In this document: positions 43,824 to 51,968 of the stretch, piece by piece
How the letters are laid out: each line of letters begins with the position of its first letter
How positions within the stretch are numbered: position 1 is the stretch's first letter
Assembly (NCBI GenBank): GCA_041879425.1
Contig: CP090854.1
Span: 1,922,001-1,986,000, forward strand
DNA length: 64,000 nt
Origin: Vibrio pomeroyi
GTDB lineage: Bacteria > Pseudomonadota > Gammaproteobacteria > Enterobacterales > Vibrionaceae
Direction: 5' to 3'
The notes under the pieces: model-generated
Databases searched by the model: none
What the model was told of the DNA's origin: nothing
Seen by the model: only the letters and a program-made list of their open reading frames with translations
Position numbers and translations under genes: made by a program

Positions 43824-45857
43824 GTGATTCACTCTGCTTTCGTTACCTTTCTTCTTCTCATTAGTTTTAATTCTTATAGCCAAGTATCGACTTCAGATCG
43901 TGACCACAAGTCATCCATTTATTCTTCCAATTTAGACACTAACGCAACTCCAAACGCTGATTGGAATGCGCTTTACCTTTCGACTTTAAGCCACTCCCCT
44001 GAGCGCGCGTTAAACATGCTGCAAACACGCTATACGAGCTCAACGGCTTACGGAGATAAACTTTACCTATCGTCTCTTTTGTACCAATACATGAGCCACC
44101 GCGATCAACCATTCTATGGCATAGCTTCAAATGACAGCGAATATCAAGCAATTGAAGAAGCGTTTATTTCTGCTCTGATGAAAGACGGCAAAGGTCAATA
44201 TGAAGAGGCACAACAAGGCTTTTTGACCCTATTAGCGAAGATGCAATCGCGCAGCGATTTAACGGGAAGAGCGCTACTGAAATACCAACTATGCCGATCC
44301 CTAAACGAGCAAGCGAAATACCATCAAGCGAACTACTACTGCTCCGCTCTTCAATCCGATCTGCATGACATTGCCGACCCAGTATTGCCAAAATTTGGGA
44401 CTTATCGAGTCATCGCCAACAATCACCATTTCCGCAGTGACTATCAAGCAGCGCTGAACACCTACCTCTCATTGATTAATGTATTCCCACAAGGGCACGA
44501 TATTTCAGGAATATACAATGATGTGGGCAATTTACTCAAAGAACTAAAGCAATACGATAAATCGGCGCAGTACTTAGAAGAAGCGCTGGTACTCAGGGCT
44601 GATGCTTCCGATTTAATGAAAGCTCAAGTGCATCATAGCTTAGCTGACCTGTATCTAAATCAAGGTCAAAATGATTTAGCGATTACCCATTTTAAGCAAG
44701 CTAAAGTGTTACTGAGTGCATCATCTCATAGCTACGGTATCGCTCTAACCAACCTTGGTTTGGGTAAGGCTTACACACAAACCAATGACTATGATCTAGC
44801 AAGAAACTATTTAGTCGACTCTCTTTCTGCTTCCAACGAGCTCAACAACGATGTCATTCGAATCAACGCTTATTTGGCAATCAGCGATATGTTCGAAGAG
44901 CAAAAACTAGTGGAAGAAGCGCTCAATTATGCGCAACAAGCGTTAGAGTTAGCTGAACAAGTTACTAGACATAAACACATCGCAGGAGCTCTTCTTCAAC
45001 TTTCTGATATTCATCAATCACTGGGCAATTACCAGCAAGCGTTTTACTTCTACCAACGCTACTCGTCCATACAGATGGAAGCACGAGACATTGATAACCG
45101 ATTAGCCTTTGAAGCACTGGACCTGACGCACGCAAAATATGAGCAAGAGTTAGAAAGCTCCTTTCTGACACATCAGACGAAACTCGACCGCCTTCAAATT
45201 GAAAAGATGGAACATCAAAGGTGGATGTACAACATCATTGTGATTCTGTTGTTATGTGCTGCGAGCTTTACGGTATTGGTAAACAGAACCGTTCGAGCGA
45301 AGGCAGCCATTGACGCTATGACAAAAGCGTACGGTCGCACCGAAATAATACGGAGAATTAAGCGAGTAAAACGCTGTCCAGGAAAGGAAAAGCAACACGT
45401 GCTTGTTTTGCTCGACCTAGATAAGTTTAAAAAGATAAATGACCAACATGGCCACCCTACTGGCGACAAAGCACTGGTTCATGTTAGTCAGCAAATAAGA
45501 AAGCACTTAATGAATGGTGAATTGTTTGGCCGTTTAGGCGGCGAAGAGTTTGTCATCATGCTGACCGATACAAAGCCTTCTGAAGTACGGGAGCGTGTTG
45601 AGGAGTTGCACTACGCCATATCAAGCACTGTCTTCTTATCAGAAAGCAAAAAGCCACTTAATGTGACCGCGAGCTTTGCTTACCTAGCAACCTCAAACGC
45701 ATTAAGTGACTTTGATGACTTGTACTCAGTTCTTGACCAAGCACTTTATCAAGCGAAGAGTAATGGCCGGAACTGTATCATCGATGCCTATAACGACCCA
45801 ATAGACTTACCTGATTTTATTTATTCTCAGCCTGTTTGCGAACCAACTCAGCCATGA
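43824..45857 (+). CDS. TPR-GGDEF diguanylate cyclase with signal peptide
   Basis: 677 residues from a GTG start. A hydrophobic N-terminus ([15 protein letters not shown]) is a signal peptide or anchor. Residues about 60-430 are tetratricopeptide repeats (for example [40 protein letters not shown]), placed in the periplasm. One transmembrane helix ([19 protein letters not shown], about 469-487) leads to a cytoplasmic GGDEF domain with active-site GRLGGEEF near residue 572 and [19 protein letters not shown]. The active site is intact; no RxxD inhibitory site five residues before GGEEF is visible. It should make cyclic di-GMP in response to a periplasmic protein or peptide cue. Being close to the adhesin and its exporter suggests a role in adhesin control (inferred). 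Its 3' end overlaps queC by 41 bases tail to tail. Confidence 0.92.
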   Translation: MIHSAFVTFLLLISFNSYSQVSTSDRDHKSSIYSSNLDTNATPNADWNALYLSTLSHSPERALNMLQTRYTSSTAYGDKLYLSSLLYQYMSHRDQPFYGIASNDSEYQAIEEAFISALMKDGKGQYEEAQQGFLTLLAKMQSRSDLTGRALLKYQLCRSLNEQAKYHQANYYCSALQSDLHDIADPVLPKFGTYRVIANNHHFRSDYQAALNTYLSLINVFPQGHDISGIYNDVGNLLKELKQYDKSAQYLEEALVLRADASDLMKAQVHHSLADLYLNQGQNDLAITHFKQAKVLLSASSHSYGIALTNLGLGKAYTQTNDYDLARNYLVDSLSASNELNNDVIRINAYLAISDMFEEQKLVEEALNYAQQALELAEQVTRHKHIAGALLQLSDIHQSLGNYQQAFYFYQRYSSIQMEARDIDNRLAFEALDLTHAKYEQELESSFLTHQTKLDRLQIEKMEHQRWMYNIIVILLLCAASFTVLVNRTVRAKAAIDAMTKAYGRTEIIRRIKRVKRCPGKEKQHVLVLLDLDKFKKINDQHGHPTGDKALVHVSQQIRKHLMNGELFGRLGGEEFVIMLTDTKPSEVRERVEELHYAISSTVFLSESKKPLNVTASFAYLATSNALSDFDDLYSVLDQALYQAKSNGRNCIIDAYNDPIDLPDFIYSQPVCEPTQP

Positions 45858-46512
45858 TGCTTTCGCGGTCACCGAGGTAATCATTAAGGCCGACTTTACG
45901 TAATTCACACGCAGGACAATCGCCACAACCATCACCAATAATGCCGTTGTAGCAAGTCAGGGTTTTGTTGCGAACAAGCTCAAGTGCTGAGTATTGGTCG
46001 GCCAACGCCCATGTCTCAGCCTTGTTCAGCCACATCAGTGGTGTTTTGATATTAAGTTGCTTGTCCATGCCTTGCACTAACGCAGAATTCATCGCCTTCA
46101 CGAAGTCATTGCGACAATCAGGATAGCCAGAGAAGTCTGTTTCACACACACCGGTAATCACAGTTTCAGCGCCGATCTGGTACGCGTAAATACCTGCCAG
46201 CGTTAAGAAAAGAATATTACGACCAGGAACGAATGAGTTCGGTAAACCATTCTCTTGAAGCTCGTGTGATACAGGAATATCATCACGTGTTAGAGAGCTG
46301 ATCGCTAGCTCATTCAACAGAGTCACATCCATCACTTTGTGTGCTTTCACACCCAGTTCTTTTGACAATGACTCAGCCACTTCAATCTCTAGTCGGTGGC
46401 GCTGACCATAATCAAATGTAATTGCATGAACTTCGTCATACTCTTTTAATGCTTGAACAAGACATGTTGTTGAGTCTTGACCACCACTGAATACTACAAC
46501 TGCTTTTTTCAT
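45817..46512 (-). CDS. queC: 7-cyano-7-deazaguanine synthase QueC
   Basis: ATP-dependent conversion of 7-carboxy-7-deazaguanine to preQ0 in queuosine biosynthesis. The PP-loop is [29 protein letters not shown] and [14 protein letters not shown] are family blocks; the zinc site is the Cys cluster in [12 protein letters not shown] with an upstream Cys in TCYNG. I prefer the ATG at 46512 (MKKAVVVF), six bases after AGGA and matching E. coli; an ATG two codons upstream (46518) touches the ribosome binding site. It follows queE by about 48 bases, so both form one operon. Confidence 0.96.
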   Translation of the reverse strand: MKKAVVVFSGGQDSTTCLVQALKEYDEVHAITFDYGQRHRLEIEVAESLSKELGVKAHKVMDVTLLNELAISSLTRDDIPVSHELQENGLPNSFVPGRNILFLTLAGIYAYQIGAETVITGVCETDFSGYPDCRNDFVKAMNSALVQGMDKQLNIKTPLMWLNKAETWALADQYSALELVRNKTLTCYNGIIGDGCGDCPACELRKVGLNDYLGDRESIMAELVRKQAENK

Positions 46513-46565
46513 TTTCATTCCTACCTAAAACTGACGAAATCTAACCAACTATGCGATCTAACCAA

Positions 46566-47234
46566 CTACGCGATGCTCAAATACTTGTGAGTTTGGATTG
46601 ATAAGCGCCAATTGCGCTCAATGCAGGTATCAATACAAAGCTGCGTCGCACGATCTTTTTGGCTAATCGGTTGCAATGCGATCACAGTGTCGCTCGAAAC
46701 ATCCGCTCGCTCTAATAAACCATCTAGCTGTTCGATGTCTTTTCCGGTACCTACTGGGTGTTTAATCTCATTAGCGCGTTGTAAGGCACTGTCTAAAATT
46801 TCCAGTTTCGCTTTCATTGCCACTTTCGGTGACACCGTAACCCAAGTGTCACTTGTTGCTTTCACTTCTGACGTACCGCTGGTCTCAATCTGACAACGAC
46901 AACCGTGTTGCTCAAACGCTTCAGTGAGAGGGACAAGATCATAAATGCACGGCTCACCGCCAGTAATCACAATGTGCTTAGCCGTGTAACCTTGCTTGAT
47001 GTATTCATTGACGATTCCTTGGGCATCAATGGCTGACCAAGTTGGTGAATCCTCTGTCTTAACCATGATATCACCAAGGCTAGTTTCATCTTCTGGCAAT
47101 GCTTCCCAAGTCTGTTTGGTGTCACACCAAGAACAGCCAACTGGGCAAATTTGCAGACGAACAAAAACAGCAGGAACGCCAGTAAACACGCCCTCGCCTT
47201 GGATGGTTTCAAACATTTCATTAATCTTGTACAA
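46566..47234 (-). CDS. queE: 7-carboxy-7-deazaguanine synthase QueE
   Basis: Radical SAM enzyme that makes 7-carboxy-7-deazaguanine from 6-carboxytetrahydropterin. 222 residues. The iron-sulfur motif is C-PVG-C-SW-C (QICPVGCSWCDTK), with the extended spacing seen in E. coli QueE. MFETIQGEGVFTGVPAVFVR is the substrate-loop signature and VITGGEP the SAM-binding strand. The start at 47234 gives MYKINEMFE, equivalent to the E. coli N-terminus. First gene of queEC here; I found no preQ1 riboswitch in its leader. Confidence 0.95.
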   Translation of the reverse strand: MYKINEMFETIQGEGVFTGVPAVFVRLQICPVGCSWCDTKQTWEALPEDETSLGDIMVKTEDSPTWSAIDAQGIVNEYIKQGYTAKHIVITGGEPCIYDLVPLTEAFEQHGCRCQIETSGTSEVKATSDTWVTVSPKVAMKAKLEILDSALQRANEIKHPVGTGKDIEQLDGLLERADVSSDTVIALQPISQKDRATQLCIDTCIERNWRLSIQTHKYLSIA

Positions 47235-47419
47235 CTTTCCCTCAGCTCAATCATTTGATGAAATTAATCAACCGCAGACCTTAAAGCACTTACCTCTTTT
47301 GGTCAAACAAATGAGTACTGATAAATCAGTTGATCAAAGCCCTAGCCTGAAGTTTCAAGTTCCCTTATCCTTTCGCCCATTAGATTTCGTTAGCTTTTAA
47401 TTTTTTAGTAAGGAACAAC

Positions 47420-48229
47420 ATGTACAAACTGATTGCTCTTGATATGGATGGCACACTGCTTAACAGTGAAAAAGTGATTTCTCAAGAAAACAAAGATGCG
47501 ATTGCTAAAGCTCGTGCTGCAGGTGTGAAAGTGGTTTTGGCTTCTGGTCGCCCTTTAGAAGGCATGCAGAGTAAGCTAGATGAGCTATCAATCAACGGCG
47601 AAGATGACTTTGTACTCTTCTACAATGGCTCTATGGTTCAGAATGTGTCGACAAAAGAGATCATTCACAGCGAGATCAGCAATGGTAAAGCCGCGAAAGA
47701 AATCGCAGCACTTGCTAAGCAACTTGGTGGTTACGTTCATGCATTCAGCAAGGTTCATGGTTTAATTACGCCAGAGAACAACGAATACACCGGCATTGAA
47801 GCGCGCATTAATGGTTTACAAATTACCGAGTTCGACTTTTCTCAACTAGAAGACGATCACGAAATCATCAAGACCATGATTGTTGCTGAGCCAAGCAAGT
47901 TGACCGAAATCATCAGCAAGTTGCCACAAGAACTTAAGACTCAGTTTACCATCGTGCAAAGTGCACCCTTCTTCTTAGAGTTCTTAAATCCAAATTCGAA
48001 CAAAGGTGTGGGTATTGAAGCAATCGCTAAGCACTTGGGTATTAAAGCAGAAGAAGTGATCTGTATGGGAGACGCTGAGAACGACCACCATATGCTTGAA
48101 TACGCGGGCCTTGGGATTGCAATGGATAACGCAATGGAAGAAACCAAGAAGCTAGCTGACTATATTACATCAAGCAATGATGACCATGGCGTAGCTGTTG
48201 CGATTGAAAAGTTTATCTTCAACTCGTAA
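47420..48229 (+). CDS. yidA: Cof-type HAD sugar phosphatase, YidA-like
   Basis: 269 residues, matching E. coli YidA (270). HAD motif I is LDMDGTLLNS (nucleophile Asp8 and acid Asp10), motif II is in LASGRP, the motif III Lys is in the NKGVGIEAIAKHLGI stretch, and motif IV is MGDAENDHHML. The C2-type cap lies in between. E. coli YidA hydrolyses sugar phosphates such as erythrose 4-phosphate. AAGGAA ribosome binding site before the ATG. Stand-alone gene divergent from queE, convergent with the NUDIX-PAP2 gene. Confidence 0.9.
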   Translation: MYKLIALDMDGTLLNSEKVISQENKDAIAKARAAGVKVVLASGRPLEGMQSKLDELSINGEDDFVLFYNGSMVQNVSTKEIIHSEISNGKAAKEIAALAKQLGGYVHAFSKVHGLITPENNEYTGIEARINGLQITEFDFSQLEDDHEIIKTMIVAEPSKLTEIISKLPQELKTQFTIVQSAPFFLEFLNPNSNKGVGIEAIAKHLGIKAEEVICMGDAENDHHMLEYAGLGIAMDNAMEETKKLADYITSSNDDHGVAVAIEKFIFNS

Positions 48230-48254
48230 GCATTCGATATCGTATCGTTAAAAC

Positions 48255-48285
48255 AAAGAAGGCTGTGCAGTGCACAGCCTTCTTT
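48255..48285. terminator. Bidirectional terminator between yidA and the NUDIX-PAP2 gene
   Basis: AAAGAAGGCTGTGCA-G-TGCACAGCCTTCTTTT: a near-perfect palindrome with A and T flanks on both strands. Confidence 0.88.
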
Positions 48286-48306
48286 TATTTAACACGAGTA
48301 GTTTAG

Positions 48307-49719
48307 CTATTTCCTAGCCCAAGGTAGACGAAATGCGACAACACCAAATAGAATCAATATTGGAAAACGTAACGTTTCGACAAGAAATGAAGCGATGCCA
48401 CTAAAAGAGACAAAGCTCCCAGCCCAACTGATCAACAGGTTACCAGCAAGTAACATCGCAATAACCCCAACCACGACCTTGAATGAGAACTGACCAACCA
48501 AAGGTTTTGAATCCGTTAACGTCACCAAACAAGCAATCGTCATCAAAATAGCTACCCAGAATGAGAAGGTTGGCAGTGGCCAGATAACGGTTAGAACAAT
48601 TGATAGTAGGCACAGCCCCCACCAGACGCCTTTAGAGCTCAATAACACACTGATATCAACATCAGGCTTGGTATCTAACCTCACGATATGCCACGTTGTT
48701 AAGGCACCTAATATGCCTCCCATCAAGACATCGCTAAAGAAAGCACTGCCTGAGTAAGACTTAAACAACATAATCCAAAGCAGACCTGCGAGCACAATCA
48801 ACAAGGATTTTTGCTCAAACAGGCGTTTAAGCTTCCAAAGCACCAACAAAGTTAAACTAACCCATAGAGCCGCTAGTTGGCTTGGAAAGCTATAGCCACT
48901 GCTCATCACCAATTTCAACGTTGGAAGATAAGCGTGCGGACGTGGGAAACCAAAGCCTTGGTGCGCGATTAGCGTAAGCAGTGTCACAGATATCAACGTG
49001 AAACCAAACTTCAATGCGAAATTACGGCCAAAATGCCAAGCAATTAACGGCAAGATGATGATGAAAACCCAAGGCTTTGCGAGTAAGTCAGTCAGAAGTA
49101 CCGTGTTAGAAAACACACTCGGTAAATTATCGAACGTGTTTTGAAGTGAAACAATCCAGTTCAATTCAACTTGGTGAACTTTCGGCGCAGCGCCCACCAG
49201 CTCAGTAACATAAGTCACTGGTTGATCAGTCGCGGAAAGAAACAGTTCGTTAATCTCAGACCACTGTTCTGGGTAACGATACTGGTTTGCTTCCAACTCA
49301 GTAGGAGGAAGTAACATCGCTCTGCTGACCTCGACTCCATAGTGAGGAGCAAACCAGATAGGAAGTTCAAAACCACCTAGCTCATTTCGAGCTTGATAGC
49401 TGATCACTTCAGAATCAGAGACACAATCAAACACAACGGCGCTATCGGTGTAACCCAGCACATCACCAACAGTAACGGACAAACCGGCCTCTTCCCAAGT
49501 TTCACGTTGCGCTGCAATCGCTGGCGGCTCACCAGAAACAACCGTGCCACCCGGTAGAGATAATTGACCTGTGATCAGTTCATCAACCAACACAATTTGG
49601 TTATCAGCACGCACTACACATAAGGCGCCCGCAATATGATCAGGCAAGTTGTTGCTCGCCCAAGCGGAAGTAGTACTCAAAAGAGAAATAATAAGAACTA
49701 ATAAATATCGAATAACCAA
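48307..49719 (-). CDS. NUDIX hydrolase fused to degenerate PAP2-like membrane domain
   Basis: 470 residues from TTG 49719. A signal peptide (YLLVLIISLLSTTSAWA) sends a NUDIX domain to the periplasm; the NUDIX box fits G-x5-E-x7-RE-x2-EE-x-G (GTVVSGE ... RETWEEAG). From residue 210 on there are multiple membrane helices of PAP2 layout, but all three catalytic motifs are decayed: K-x6-RP is now H-x6-RP (HQGFGFPRP), PSGH is PSQL (SFPSQLAA), and SR-x5-H-x3-D lacks both Arg and His (SYSGSAFFSD). So the NUDIX half may be active but the PAP2 half should be a lipid-binding or structural pseudoenzyme. Periplasmic NUDIX enzymes are uncommon; the substrate is unknown, perhaps an isoprenoid or nucleotide diphosphate. 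Confidence 0.85.
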   Translation of the reverse strand: MVIRYLLVLIISLLSTTSAWASNNLPDHIAGALCVVRADNQIVLVDELITGQLSLPGGTVVSGEPPAIAAQRETWEEAGLSVTVGDVLGYTDSAVVFDCVSDSEVISYQARNELGGFELPIWFAPHYGVEVSRAMLLPPTELEANQYRYPEQWSEINELFLSATDQPVTYVTELVGAAPKVHQVELNWIVSLQNTFDNLPSVFSNTVLLTDLLAKPWVFIIILPLIAWHFGRNFALKFGFTLISVTLLTLIAHQGFGFPRPHAYLPTLKLVMSSGYSFPSQLAALWVSLTLLVLWKLKRLFEQKSLLIVLAGLLWIMLFKSYSGSAFFSDVLMGGILGALTTWHIVRLDTKPDVDISVLLSSKGVWWGLCLLSIVLTVIWPLPTFSFWVAILMTIACLVTLTDSKPLVGQFSFKVVVGVIAMLLAGNLLISWAGSFVSFSGIASFLVETLRFPILILFGVVAFRLPWARK

Positions 49720-49774
49720 CGAATTTACCTAAAAATAATAGAAAAAAATAAAGACTGCTAATGCATCGAGCCTA

Positions 49775-50037
49775 GGGTCTGCTGATCTTTTGTGGTGAAA
49801 TTTTGTTCGAGATAAAATCGTTTTAGGCGCGGCGAAGAGTATGTAGCCTAGTCATTCTAAGCAAATAGTCTTCAACAAAGAATAAAACGGTTTTAGCCGA
49901 ACCCTTCGGGCAGCATTTGTGGTTCATTTCTAATGCATTATCGGTTTTCATCTAGGCTAGCTATATATCAAAGCCGCTGCCTTGTATGAATTCCCCACAA
50001 AGTGCTGCAAAAATCAGCGCGGAAGGTCAACAGACCC
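49775..50037. mobile_element. Candidate MITE-like element with terminal inverted repeats
   Basis: The ends read GGGTCTGCTGATCTT (left) and, on the reverse strand, GGGTCTGTTGACCTT (right): 13 of 15 bases match. Both ends are flanked by TA, which fits a TA target duplication. 263 bp, no ORF; an inner hairpin lies in CCGAACCCTTCGGGC. It fills most of the gap between the NUDIX-PAP2 and GNAT genes. I infer a non-autonomous element; the parent transposase is unknown. Confidence 0.5.
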
Positions 50038-50068
50038 TATTGTAATTAAATCCACATAAAATCGCTGT

Positions 50069-50548
50069 CTATGTTTTGTTCAAAGCCTTCCTCATCCACT
50101 GAATGTGAGGTGTGAACCCCATTTTTCGATAGAAGTCCTTGGCAGGTGAATTAAAGTCCCAAACCTCAACAAAAACCTGAGTCACGCCGTAGTCTTCAAA
50201 AGTAGACTCGACACGATTAAACAGCATCTGGGCGACTTCTGCTTTTCGGTATTCTGGCAAAACAAAAAGCTCATCGACACTGCCCATCTGAACCGGTTTA
50301 CTCACAGTAGAGATAAGCTCGCAAAAATGCCCCGAAATGAAACCAACAATCAGTTCACCTCTTAACGCCACATACACCAAACATTCAGGATCATCTAAGT
50401 ATCTTGCAATACTCTTCTCCTGCTCTATCTCTTCTGCTGTTTTAAAATGCTCAGGACAAGCAATGTGATGATGGTGATGAAGATCGAACATTAACTCGTT
50501 AAGTTGTTCGAGATCGGTATGCTTTGCAGCCCTTAAAGTGACGTTCAT
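50069..50548 (-). CDS. GNAT-family N-acetyltransferase
   Basis: 159 residues from the ATG at 50548 (MNVTLRAAKHTD), the natural GNAT start; eight extra codons from an upstream TTG (50572) are possible. The acetyl-CoA motif A region is VDELFVLPEYRKAEVAQML, where the usual Q/RxxGxG/A loop is changed to RKAEVA, and the C-terminal WDFNSPAKDFYRKMGF motif is typical. An unusual His-rich stretch (LHHHHHIACPEH) follows helix 1. Substrate unknown. The stop is 32 bases from the right end of the MITE-like element. Confidence 0.82.
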   Translation of the reverse strand: MNVTLRAAKHTDLEQLNELMFDLHHHHHIACPEHFKTAEEIEQEKSIARYLDDPECLVYVALRGELIVGFISGHFCELISTVSKPVQMGSVDELFVLPEYRKAEVAQMLFNRVESTFEDYGVTQVFVEVWDFNSPAKDFYRKMGFTPHIQWMRKALNKT

Positions 50549-50663
50549 GACAAGTACGCTTCTTAAACCCAATTAATATCTAAACAGAGTCTAGTTTACT
50601 TGCAGTGAGTATCTATACAAGTTATTGAATTAATTCGTTGTTTGAACTGAGTGTTTTAAATAC

Positions 50664-50696
50664 AAAAATGGCCACATAAAGTGACCATTTTTGATT
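50664..50696 (-). terminator. Terminator of the glycine-zipper lipoprotein gene
   Basis: Read on the minus strand: AAAAATGGTCA, short loop, TGGCCATTTTTG. A/T-flanked imperfect stem about 35 bases after the stop at 50729. Confidence 0.65.
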
Positions 50697-50728
50697 TAAT
50701 TAATTAAGCGTGAATCAGAAAGCTGACT

Positions 50729-51130
50729 TTATGCACCGTTGTCGTCTTTCTCTTCTTTGAGGTCAGCAAGCTGCTGCTCCAGTTCAATGAGCTTAATTTC
50801 TGCTTCGACTTCTGCAACTCGCTTTTCAGCGTCAGTACGATTGTCTTGTGCTAGGCCGTCTGCCGTCACTTGAGTTCGTTGAGCATTTCTCGCGTCGTCT
50901 GTATCTTTCATAGAACCCGCAACACCGCCAGTCACACCACCCAACGCAGCGCCTTTCACGGCTAGGCTCGCGTCTCCAGTCAACGCGCCAGCTGTCGCTC
51001 CTAGTAAAGCACCACCAACTGCGCCACGGTTACGTGCTGCGTTTTCATTTTCGTTATCCATTGCTGGTGATGCACAACCAGAAAGAGTCACAATCAGTGT
51101 CGCTAAAAGGAAAGGTTTAGTGAATTTCAT
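50729..51130 (-). CDS. Glycine-zipper lipoprotein
   Basis: 133 residues. Lipoprotein signal peptide with lipobox LSGC (Cys19), so it is lipidated; the residues after Cys are ASP, without Asp at +2, so outer-membrane sorting is likely. Residues 36-75 are a glycine-zipper (GAVGGALLGATAGALTGD ... GGVTGGVAGS) that may insert into or pack on membrane. The C-terminal 45 residues are a charged coiled coil (EKRVAEVEAEIKLIELEQQL). Similar to the YmgG/OmpA-like glycine-zipper group; the role is unknown, perhaps envelope integrity. Confidence 0.82.
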   Translation of the reverse strand: MKFTKPFLLATLIVTLSGCASPAMDNENENAARNRGAVGGALLGATAGALTGDASLAVKGAALGGVTGGVAGSMKDTDDARNAQRTQVTADGLAQDNRTDAEKRVAEVEAEIKLIELEQQLADLKEEKDDNGA

Positions 51131-51299
51131 AGGAGTCTCGCTTAGTTCTTCGTTTGGAATGAAGCCATCTTAAATAGAAGCGTTATCGAGATAAATAAAG
51201 CCAAGTTTAGACGATACATAATATTCAGCTATGTATCATTCAACCAACACATAGTTGAAACCTGACATATACCTTGAATAAAATTTGATACATACAAAA

Positions 51300-51326
51300 C
51301 AAAAAAGCGACCATTAAGGTCGCCTC
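51300..51326 (-). terminator. Terminator of the 148-residue secreted protein gene
   Basis: GCGACC, five-base loop, GGTCGC, followed on the minus strand by a run of six T. Confidence 0.85.
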
Positions 51327-51360
51327 GATAGTTCTTCTTTATAACATTCAGATTTAGCTT

Positions 51361-51807
51361 TTAACCTTGCGACCAAAAGCTTTTCATATCCACTACGCTA
51401 GCAGGCGGCCTTACACCACAATCTCGATAATGATGTTTATCACCTATTCCGAGAATCTTACCATTTTCCTCATCAATCATGGCCGCAACTTGAACACCGT
51501 CACCGACATGACGAGTCAGCACAACGGTTTCGCCCGCTCTTTGCGATTTCACTGCGCCTAAAATTTGATACTCAAAGCGGCCTTTCCTTGAATTCACAAT
51601 CATCTTGGAGTTAATTGGGTCTGCCTCATAGCCAACACCAATATCAAACACGGCTTGATACAAATTGACACCCGTCTTGGAGACACACTTAAATATCTTG
51701 GGGTGGCTTAAAGGCTCTAACAAAGCTCGACTCGCTTCATCCTTTGAAATACCGGCGTTTGCAGCACCACTAACCAGTAAAGTAATCAACAAAAAGTAAG
51801 CTCGCAT
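51361..51807 (-). CDS. Secreted hypothetical protein
   Basis: 148 residues with an N-terminal signal peptide (YFLLITLLVSGAANA, cleavage near residue 18). The mature part has two Cys (KIFKCVSK and YRDCGVRPP) that could form a disulfide in the periplasm. I recognise no domain. Its ribosome binding site GAGG (51815-51818) is inside the 3' arm of an 11-bp perfect hairpin directly upstream of the ATG, so translation may be gated by that structure or by where transcription starts. Confidence 0.75.
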   Translation of the reverse strand: MRAYFLLITLLVSGAANAGISKDEASRALLEPLSHPKIFKCVSKTGVNLYQAVFDIGVGYEADPINSKMIVNSRKGRFEYQILGAVKSQRAGETVVLTRHVGDGVQVAAMIDEENGKILGIGDKHHYRDCGVRPPASVVDMKSFWSQG

Positions 51808-51843
51808 AAAAAGACCTCATTATTTGTATTTCATAATGAGGTC
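51808..51843 (-). terminator. Hairpin that is both a probable prp-operon terminator and the RBS mask of the next gene
   Basis: On the minus strand GACCTCATTAT, nine-base loop, ATAATGAGGTC, then TCTTTTT-like T run and at once the ATG at 51807. The T run is that of an intrinsic terminator for prpE, about 125 bases upstream; the GAGG in the 3' arm is ideally spaced (seven bases) as Shine-Dalgarno for the 148-residue protein. Confidence 0.75.
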
Positions 51844-51968
51844 ATAGTAAATGCGATGAATAGTGAGATGAATAAAGCAGAGTTTAGACGAAACATCACG
51901 CCTAGTTATACTTCACCAAACCAAGGGCTAATTGAAAAGCCAAGTCACACCCAGACTCAACCTCACCT

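Noticed and set aside
47235..47419. preQ1 riboswitch upstream of queE
   Set aside because: I looked for the short pseudoknot pattern in the leader and found nothing convincing.
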